Part shown: positions 58,188 to 64,000 of the stretch, piece after piece
Position numbering within the stretch: position 1 is the first letter of the stretch
Layout: each line of letters begins with the position of its first letter
NCBI GenBank assembly: GCA_964559835.1
Contig: CAZLJE010000013.1
Span: 62,001 to 126,000 of the forward strand
From: DAISJI01 sp964559835
GTDB taxonomy: Bacteria; Acidobacteriota; Terriglobia; Terriglobales; Acidobacteriaceae
DNA length: 64,000 bases
Reading direction: 5' to 3'
Made by a program: the position numbers and the translations under genes
Notes under the pieces: generated by a model
What the model was told of the DNA's origin: nothing
The model's database searches: none
Seen by the model: the letters and a program-made list of their open reading frames with translations, nothing else

Positions 58188-58412
58188 ATGCCAATCTTTG
58201 AATACGTCTGCAGCGACTGCAACAGCACCTTCGAAAGGCTCGTCATGGGCTCTGCCGAGCCTGAGTGTCCCGCGTGCCATAGCCAAAAACTGGCGCAGAA
58301 GTTCTCTGTATTTTCCGCGTCCGTGCCCAAAACGTCCGCCGCTGCTCCAAGACCGATGGGCGGCTGTTGCGGTGGCGGTGCATGCGGCCTTCCGGGGCCC
58401 TGCGACAACTGA
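58188..58412 (+). CDS. FmdB-family zinc-ribbon protein
   Basis: 74 residues beginning MPIFEYVCSDCNSTFERLVM, the FmdB regulatory-type zinc ribbon (C-x2-C ... ECPACHSQ, a second C-x2-C). The tail is Gly/Cys-rich (GGCCGGGACGLPGPC) and adds five more Cys. Function of this family is poorly defined; it was first named in an amide/formamide operon. Upstream DNA has repeated ACAACTTACAAC units (58155-58182). Confidence 0.92.
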   Translation: MPIFEYVCSDCNSTFERLVMGSAEPECPACHSQKLAQKFSVFSASVPKTSAAAPRPMGGCCGGGACGLPGPCDN

Positions 58413-58537
58413 CGCATTGACGGCAAGTTGCGTAGGTGTGTGAAATCACTCACTTTGTTTTCACCACTTTGTGACGATTATCACTGCGGCCACTGAGCTT
58501 ACGTTGGCAGTATCGACCTCACTGGAGAGGTAGTCCG

Positions 58538-58960
58538 ATGTCAGCCAACGACCAACCCATTCCGGACGACGTACGCAGCGTTCTTGAAAGCATGGCGTCG
58601 CCCGTGTCGCAACCGAAAAACGCCGTCATCTTTTCACAGGGTGATCCGCCGGTCGGCGTGTATGTCATTCGGAAAGGCAGCGTCCGCATGACCGTGAAGG
58701 CCGGTGATTCCGAGATCCTGATGCGCGTGGCACAGGCCGGGTCCGTGCTCGGTCTGCCCGGCGTACTTTCGAACAAACCCTACAGTTTGACCGCGAAAGT
58801 CGTACAACCCTGTGAACTGGGCTTCGTGCCTGCCGAAAAGCTCATTGAACTGGTGCGCGACAACCCGACGCTCGGCTTGCAGGTGCTGCAACTCCTCAGC
58901 GAAGAAGTTCGTGCCGCGCGCGGCGCTATGGCCAATACTCGGCAGGTCGTCAAACTCTAA
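58538..58960 (+). CDS. Stand-alone cyclic-nucleotide-binding domain protein (Crp-like)
   Basis: 140 residues forming only the Crp/Fnr sensory domain: ESMASPVSQPKNAVIFSQGD, PPVGVYVIRKGSVRMTVKAG, VAQAGSVLGLPGVLSNKPYS, LTAKVVQPCELGFVPAEKLI and the dimerisation helix NPTLGLQVLQLLSEEVRAAR. The C-terminal winged HTH of Crp/Fnr is absent, and no downstream frame supplies it. The canonical cAMP-binding RxS motif is not evident. It may act by binding a partner. GAGAGG upstream supports the ATG at 58538. A terminator lies at 59005. Confidence 0.9.
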   Translation: MSANDQPIPDDVRSVLESMASPVSQPKNAVIFSQGDPPVGVYVIRKGSVRMTVKAGDSEILMRVAQAGSVLGLPGVLSNKPYSLTAKVVQPCELGFVPAEKLIELVRDNPTLGLQVLQLLSEEVRAARGAMANTRQVVKL

Positions 58961-59004
58961 GGCGTGCTTCAGCGCATACACCGAGCATTTTGGCGTTCTA
59001 CAAA

Positions 59005-59027
59005 GGTCCGAACAGCGGGCCTTTTTT
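59005..59027 (+). terminator. Rho-independent terminator
   Basis: GGTCCG (59005-59010) and CGGGCC (59016-59021), one G-T pair, loop AACAG, followed by TTTTTT. It ends the cyclic-nucleotide-domain gene. Confidence 0.85.
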
Positions 59028-59203
59028 GTTGCGCTGTTAAAATCTCCGTCGCGCGGCGGAAGGCCATTGAATCGTGGCGTGCCGACAGGCATCATAAGAA
59101 GACCGCCGTTTCCCTTGTGGGGGAGCGGCGTCCGTAGCCCGATTCACCCAAACAGATCGCGTTCGGCTTCACCCCTGTTGTCTGTAGGCGAGGAACCTCC
59201 TCT

Positions 59204-61612
59204 ATGCCGTCCAAGCGAATATCGCCCGCCTTTGGCGCGCCGGGCATTCAACCGCGCTGGACCCGCGGCGACAAGGACGCGGTCGGCACTGCCTACTCCG
59301 TTGCCAGCAAAGTGTGGTTCACCATGGCTCGCGGGTGCCTGACCGAGGTCTACTATCCGACCATCGACGAGCCCCAGATCCGCGACCTGCAATTCCTCAT
59401 CACCGACGGCGAGACGTTCTTTCACGAAGAGCGCCGCGATCTCATCTGCTCGCTGGAGAGCCTGGGCGAAGGCGCGCTCGGCGTACGCGCCATCATGAGC
59501 TGCCCCGACGGTCGCTACCGCCTGGTGAAGGAGGTCATCACCGATCCTCACCAGAACTCGCTCCTGATGAACGTCACTTTGGAGGGCGATGAAGGACTGC
59601 TCGAGGCGCTGCACGTTTACGTCCTTTGCGCTCCGCACCTGAAGATCGGCGGCTGCCACAACAATGCCGAAGTCGTCATGTCAAACGACCGGCACCTGCT
59701 GGTGGGATGGAGAGATGACCGGTATTGCGCGTTGCGCGCCACTTGCCGCTACCGGCAGACATCCGTCGGGTACGTTGGCGCCAGTGACGGCTACCAGGAC
59801 GTTTCGCAACACAAACGCATGACGTGGAACTTCGACCACGCTCTCGACGGCAACGTCGCCATGATCGGCGAGCTCGACCTGCGCGGCAAGCGGACGTTCA
59901 CGCTCGTTCTAAGCTTCGGCGACACCGAGCACAACGCCATCAGCACCCTTTTCCAGACGCTCAGTATTCCTTTCGCGCGCATGAAGACGAACTTCATCGG
60001 CCAATGGAAGCGCACCAATAAGCGCGTGCCGGCGCCGTGTTCCGAGTGCGGCCACTCCACTGATTTCCTCGCCCGGTCGGTCAACCTGCTGCTGGCGCAC
60101 GAAGACAAGACCTATCCCGGCGCCATGATCGCATCCATGAGCATTCCCTGGGGCGAGTTGAAGGGGGACGAGGAACTCGGCGGCTACCATCTCGTCTGGT
60201 GCCGCGACCTTTACCAGTCCGCGACTGCTCTGCTCTCCGTCAGCGACAAGGCCACTCCCCTCCGCACTTTGATCTACCTCGCCATCTCGCAGCGCGACAA
60301 CGGCGGCTTTTCCCAGAACTTCTGGATCGATGGGCGCGCCTACTGGCAGGGCATCCAACTCGACGAGGTCGCCTTTCCCATCATGCTGGCCTGGCGGCTG
60401 TGGGACGCCGACGCGCTGGAGAACTTCCATCCGCTGCCCATGATCCGCGAAGCGGTCGGGTTTCTGATCCGGGAAGGTCCCGTCACCGCACAGGAGCGCT
60501 GGGAAGAGGCGTCGGGATATTCGCCTTCAACCCTCGCGGCCAACATCGCCGCCCTGATCTGCGCCGCTGAGTTCTTTCGCGAGGCCGACGATGAAGTTAC
60601 AGCCAGGTTCATCGAGGACCACGCCGATTTCCTCGAGTCGCACGTCGAAGCATGGACAACGACGCAGCATGGGACCCTGGTGCCGGGCATCAAGCGCCAT
60701 TTCATTCGCGTCAACCCGGTCTTCGAACAGCAGGGCTACTGCAACGAAGATCCCGATGCCGGCGAGATCACGCTTGCCAACCAGCAAGCGGGAGCGCGTT
60801 ACTCATTTCCGGCGAAAGAGATCGTGGATGCCGGTTTTCTCGAACTGGTGCGTTACGGCGTGCGTGCGGGCGGAGACCAGCTTTTCGAGGACTCGCTACG
60901 TGTCATCGATGCCCTGTTGAAGGTCGATACTCCTCTGGGCCCGTGCTGGCGCCGGTACAACCACGACGGCTACGGGCAGAAGGAAGACGGACACGGATAC
61001 GATGGCTCCGGCGTGGGTCGGGCTTGGCCGCTGTTGACCGGAGAGCGTGGTCATTACGAGCTCGCGGCGGGAAGACCGGCGCGGCCTTACATCGAGGCGA
61101 TGGAGCGGTTTGCCATCGGTATCGGCCTTATTCCCGAGCAGGTCTGGGACGAGTCGAAAGCTCCGTATTCGTATCTAACTCTCGGTGGTCCGACGGGCGC
61201 GGCAACGCCCCTGCTCTGGGCCCACTCCGAGTACATCAAGCTGGTGCAATCGGCAGCTCTTGGCCATCCGTTCGATCGGTTCGAGCCCGTGTACCAGAGA
61301 TATGTAGTCAGGAAAGAAAGCCGCCCGCTGGAAGTTTGGAGCTTCCGTCGTCGACCGCGTAGTATTCCTGCCGGGGTGCCGCTAAGGATAGTGATGGGAG
61401 CACCCTTCCGCCTGCACTGGACGAACGACGATTGGATGTCCGTACACCAGCAGTACGCCGGCGAGACAGCGCTGGATATTTGGTATGTGGACTTGACCAA
61501 CCTCTCCGGGACCGTGAAATTCACCTTCTTCTGGCCTGAGACGAACAAGTGGGAAGGCCGAGATTTCGCGATCGAGATCACAGCTGCCGGCAGGGCAGCC
61601 GCGGGCAGCTAA
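59204..61612 (+). CDS. GH15 glucoamylase-type glucan hydrolase
   Basis: 802 residues with no signal peptide, so probably cytoplasmic. The N-terminal beta-sandwich (about 10-270) begins FGAPGIQPRWTRGDKDAVGT and AYSVASKVWFTMARGCLTEV. The (alpha/alpha)6 GH15 barrel follows: PWGELKGDEELGGYHLVWCR, DNGGFSQNFWIDGRAYWQGI, the catalytic region TAQERWEEASGYSPSTLAAN, and YDGSGVGRAWPLLTGERGHY. It hydrolyses terminal alpha-1,4-glucose from maltodextrin or glycogen. The 76-bp gap to transketolase carries TGATC-type repeats, and the two genes may be co-transcribed: glucose release followed by the pentose phosphate pathway. Confidence 0.92.
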   Translation: MPSKRISPAFGAPGIQPRWTRGDKDAVGTAYSVASKVWFTMARGCLTEVYYPTIDEPQIRDLQFLITDGETFFHEERRDLICSLESLGEGALGVRAIMSCPDGRYRLVKEVITDPHQNSLLMNVTLEGDEGLLEALHVYVLCAPHLKIGGCHNNAEVVMSNDRHLLVGWRDDRYCALRATCRYRQTSVGYVGASDGYQDVSQHKRMTWNFDHALDGNVAMIGELDLRGKRTFTLVLSFGDTEHNAISTLFQTLSIPFARMKTNFIGQWKRTNKRVPAPCSECGHSTDFLARSVNLLLAHEDKTYPGAMIASMSIPWGELKGDEELGGYHLVWCRDLYQSATALLSVSDKATPLRTLIYLAISQRDNGGFSQNFWIDGRAYWQGIQLDEVAFPIMLAWRLWDADALENFHPLPMIREAVGFLIREGPVTAQERWEEASGYSPSTLAANIAALICAAEFFREADDEVTARFIEDHADFLESHVEAWTTTQHGTLVPGIKRHFIRVNPVFEQQGYCNEDPDAGEITLANQQAGARYSFPAKEIVDAGFLELVRYGVRAGGDQLFEDSLRVIDALLKVDTPLGPCWRRYNHDGYGQKEDGHGYDGSGVGRAWPLLTGERGHYELAAGRPARPYIEAMERFAIGIGLIPEQVWDESKAPYSYLTLGGPTGAATPLLWAHSEYIKLVQSAALGHPFDRFEPVYQRYVVRKESRPLEVWSFRRRPRSIPAGVPLRIVMGAPFRLHWTNDDWMSVHQQYAGETALDIWYVDLTNLSGTVKFTFFWPETNKWEGRDFAIEITAAGRAAAGS

Positions 61613-61687
61613 CGATTTCGTGATCAGGTGATCGGATGATCTGCTGATCGAACAAGAGCGCACCAAGGTTTCACGAAGGGGCACGAC

Positions 61688-63751
61688 ATGGGAACCACGA
61701 AGCAGACACCTGAAGCAGTCCCCGGAGTTGCACAGCAGGCGCACGACGCCGACAGCTCGCTCGACCTGCTGGCCATCAACACCATTCGCACCCTCGCCAT
61801 GGACGCTGTCCAGAAGGCCAACAGCGGCCACCCCGGTACTCCTATGGCGCTGGCGCCATTGGGATACATGCTGTGGCGGAAGTTCCTCCGTCACAATCCG
61901 AAGAACCCGCACTGGCCCAATCGCGACCGCTTCATCCTGTCCAACGGCCACGCTTCGATGCTGCTGTACTCGCTCCTCTACCTCTTCGGATATCCGATGA
62001 CGTTGGACGACATCAAGCAGTTCCGCCAGTGGGGATCGAAAACTCCCGGCCATCCCGAGTACGGCCTTACCGAGGGCGTCGAGACCACCACCGGCCCGCT
62101 CGGCCAGGGGGTTGCGAACTCCGTTGGGATGGCAATTGCGGAGCGCTGGCTCGAATCGCGCTACAACAAGTCCAACGACAAGCTCATCGACTACCGCATC
62201 TATGCCATCTGCGGCGACGGCGATCTGATGGAAGGCGTGTCGCAGGAAGCCGCGTCCATCGCCGGCCACCTCAAGCTCTCGAACCTGCTCTGGATCTACG
62301 ACAACAACCACATCACCATCGAGGGCAAGACCGCGCTGGCTTTCAGCGACGACGTTGGCACCCGCTTTGAAGGCTACGGCTGGTCGGTGCAGCGCGTCTC
62401 CGACGCCAACGACCTCGGCCTGCTCGATCGCGCGGTGCGAAAAGCGATCGAGGACCCGACCGGACCGCAACTCCTCATCCTCGACACGCATATCGCGTGG
62501 GGCGCGCCGACCAAGCAGGACACTGCCGCAGCGCATGGCGAACCGCTCGGCGAAGACGAGATCCAGGCGACCAAAAAGTTTTACGGCTGGCCGCCGGACC
62601 AGCACTTCTACGTCCCCGATGAGGTTTACCCTCACGTCCGCGATGCCGCCATTAAGCGCGGCGCCGAACTGGAATCGGAGTGGAACAAGAAGCTCGACGC
62701 CTACACAAGATCCAACGGTGACTTAGCTCGCGAGTTCCATGAAATGCTCGCCGGCAAACTTCCCGACGGCTGGGACAAAGACATCCCAAGTTTCCCCGCC
62801 GATCCCAAGGGCAAAGCCACGCGCGAGACCAGCGGCACCGTCGAGAACGCCATCGCGAAACACGTGCCCTGGTTGCTCGGCGGCGCGGCGGACCTTGCGC
62901 CCTCGACCAAGACCCTCATCGCCGGCGAGAAGGATTTCGAAGCCGGTAGCTACGGCGGACGCAACTTCCACTTCGGTATCCGCGAGCACGCGATGGGTTC
63001 CATCCTCAACGGCATGGCGCTCAGCGGGCTGCGTCCATTCGGCGCCACGTTCCTCATCTTCACCGACTACATGAAGCCGCCGGTCCGTCTCGCCGCATTG
63101 ATGGACCTGCCGGTGATCTTCATTTACACGCACGATTCCATCGGCCTCGGCGAAGACGGCCCGACGCACCAGCCCATCGAGCAACTGATGGCCCTGCGCG
63201 CCACGCCGCGCCTCCACGTCATGCGCCCCGCCGACGCGAACGAAGTCGCCGAAGCCTGGCGCTTCATCATGAATCTCAAGGAAGAGCCCGTCGCGCTGGT
63301 CCTCAGCCGCCAGGCTCTGCCGACGATCGATCGCACCAAGTATGCTTCTGCCGCAGGAGTGCAGAAGGGCGCCTACGTCCTCGCCGATTCCGACGGCACG
63401 CCCGATGTCATCCTCATGGGCACCGGCTCCGAACTGCAGTTCTGCATCGGCGCCTACGAGCAACTCAAGGGCGAGGGCATCAAGGCGCGCGTCGTCAGCA
63501 TTCCGTGCTGGGAAGCGTTCGAGCACCAGTCGAAGGAATACAAGGAGCAGGTGCTGCCGCCGGCGGTAAAGGCGCGCGTCGCGGTCGAAGCCGGCACCAG
63601 TCTCGGCTGGAAGGAATATGTTGGCACCGACGGCCGCGTCATCGGGCGATGCGACTTCGGCGCCTCCGCGCCCGTAAAGGAATTGCTCAAACACTTCGGT
63701 TTCACAGTCGAGAACGTTGTCAAGGTCGCGAAGGAAGCAATGGGCCGCTGA
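61688..63751 (+). CDS. tkt: Transketolase
   Basis: Thiamine-diphosphate enzyme moving C2 units between sugar phosphates in the pentose phosphate and related pathways; 687 residues, full length. Motifs: NSGHPGTPMALAPLGYMLW, thiamine-binding CGDGDLMEGVSQEAASIAGH and IYDNNHITIEG, catalytic GPLGQGVANSVGMAIAER, FHFGIREHAMGSILNGMALS, and IYTHDSIGLGEDGPTHQPIE. A 20-residue N-terminal extension precedes the core. Next to it is a transaldolase-type gene. Confidence 0.97.
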   Translation: MGTTKQTPEAVPGVAQQAHDADSSLDLLAINTIRTLAMDAVQKANSGHPGTPMALAPLGYMLWRKFLRHNPKNPHWPNRDRFILSNGHASMLLYSLLYLFGYPMTLDDIKQFRQWGSKTPGHPEYGLTEGVETTTGPLGQGVANSVGMAIAERWLESRYNKSNDKLIDYRIYAICGDGDLMEGVSQEAASIAGHLKLSNLLWIYDNNHITIEGKTALAFSDDVGTRFEGYGWSVQRVSDANDLGLLDRAVRKAIEDPTGPQLLILDTHIAWGAPTKQDTAAAHGEPLGEDEIQATKKFYGWPPDQHFYVPDEVYPHVRDAAIKRGAELESEWNKKLDAYTRSNGDLAREFHEMLAGKLPDGWDKDIPSFPADPKGKATRETSGTVENAIAKHVPWLLGGAADLAPSTKTLIAGEKDFEAGSYGGRNFHFGIREHAMGSILNGMALSGLRPFGATFLIFTDYMKPPVRLAALMDLPVIFIYTHDSIGLGEDGPTHQPIEQLMALRATPRLHVMRPADANEVAEAWRFIMNLKEEPVALVLSRQALPTIDRTKYASAAGVQKGAYVLADSDGTPDVILMGTGSELQFCIGAYEQLKGEGIKARVVSIPCWEAFEHQSKEYKEQVLPPAVKARVAVEAGTSLGWKEYVGTDGRVIGRCDFGASAPVKELLKHFGFTVENVVKVAKEAMGR

Positions 63752-63769
63752 CAAGAACCGCGACACGAC

Positions 63770-63810
63770 GATTTAGTGGTTTTTAATCACCAATCGCAAA
63801 TCACTAAATC
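63770..63810. repeat. Intergenic hairpin between transketolase and transaldolase
   Basis: GATTTAGTG (63770-63778) and CACTAAATC (63802-63810) form a perfect 9-bp inverted repeat with a 23-nt loop containing a second short repeat. AT-rich and unlike the flanking genes; not followed by a T-run, so not a standard terminator. Confidence 0.6.
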
Positions 63811-63831
63811 ACAAATGGATTTGGAGTTGTT

Positions 63832-64000
63832 ATGCCGACACTAGCAGTTGAGAAAAAGAATCCCCTCCGCGCCGTCGCGCAACTCGGCCAGTCGATCTGG
63901 CTGGATTACATCCGCCGCACCCTGATCACCAGCGGCGAACTCAAGCGCCTGGTGGACGAAGACGACCTGCGCGGCGTCACCTCGAACCCCTCGATCTTCG
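63832..64000 (+). CDS. tal: Transaldolase (possibly transaldolase/glucose-6-phosphate isomerase fusion), 3' end outside window
   Basis: Only the first 56 codons are in the window. ATG 63832 follows TTTGGAG. The product starts MPTLAVEKKNPLRAVAQLGQ, then SIWLDYIRRTLITSGELKRL and DLRGVTSNPSIF. SIWLDYI and GVTSNPSIF are hallmarks of the transaldolase group that in Acidobacteriota is often fused to glucose-6-phosphate isomerase. It transfers dihydroxyacetone units in the pentose phosphate pathway, partner to transketolase just upstream. Confidence 0.9.
   Translation, partial: MPTLAVEKKNPLRAVAQLGQSIWLDYIRRTLITSGELKRLVDEDDLRGVTSNPSIF

Overview
The window reads as chromosomal DNA of a soil-type Acidobacteriota (class Terriglobia-like). 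Evidence: high-GC coding sequence; a long Oar-like carboxypeptidase-regulatory/TonB receptor (24039-27539) plus the stump of a second one; an ECF-sigma/TPR-CHAT/zinc-finger/subtilisin gene set; several small Cys-rich proteins; and short hairpin repeats between genes. No rRNA genes, complete insertion sequence, prophage or CRISPR array was seen. The only tRNA is tRNA-His(GUG).

Layout. 1-4.7 kb: a LuxR-type HTH gene, then two paralogous sigma-54 activators in divergent orientation. They flank a small sigma-factor-like gene and share a ~220-bp inverted duplication. 4.8-14.2 kb: an alpha-glucan/glycogen block (GlgX, DUF4136 protein, glycogen phosphorylase, DedA on the minus strand; SnoaL-like protein and amylo-alpha-1,6-glucosidase-type enzyme on the plus strand). 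14.2-16.0 kb: a wreckage zone with a malectin-domain stump, a mobile-element replication-like gene and an Oar C-terminal stump. 16.2-27.6 kb: a polysaccharide (probably beta-glucan) utilisation locus with GH2, GH3, an MFS permease, a LacI repressor with a clear palindromic operator, GH16 and the Oar receptor.

27.6-39.5 kb: a long minus-strand run. An Opp/Dpp-type peptide ABC transporter (two ATPases, two permeases, binding protein) is translationally coupled to an ECF sigma factor and a TPR-CHAT caspase-like protease. A zinc-finger protein, a secreted subtilisin and an HD-GYP protein follow. 39.6-45 kb: an RMD1/DUF155 protein; a DedA-rhodanese gene with an in-frame TGA exactly where a conserved Cys is expected, followed by a SECIS-like hairpin; a zinc-ribbon/HExxH membrane protein; and a sigma-54 activator carrying a C-terminal PilZ domain.

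45-58.5 kb: mixed genes (leucine dehydrogenase, two membrane proteins with a 48-residue secreted peptide, XRE regulator, sorbosone-dehydrogenase-like protein, 2'-5' RNA ligase, tRNA-His, BON, VWA, beta-barrel, VanX-type dipeptidase, cyclophilin, MbfA-like ferritin/VIT, YheT hydrolase, FmdB, a lone cyclic-nucleotide domain). 59.2-64 kb: GH15 glucoamylase-type enzyme, transketolase and the start of transaldolase, linking glucan breakdown to the pentose phosphate pathway.

The two most interesting observations are the candidate selenoprotein (DedA-rhodanese, 40860-41825) and the coupled ECF-sigma/TPR-CHAT/zinc-finger/subtilisin module inside a peptide-transporter operon. The second resembles, in logic only, the protease-released sigma factor of type III-E CRISPR loci.
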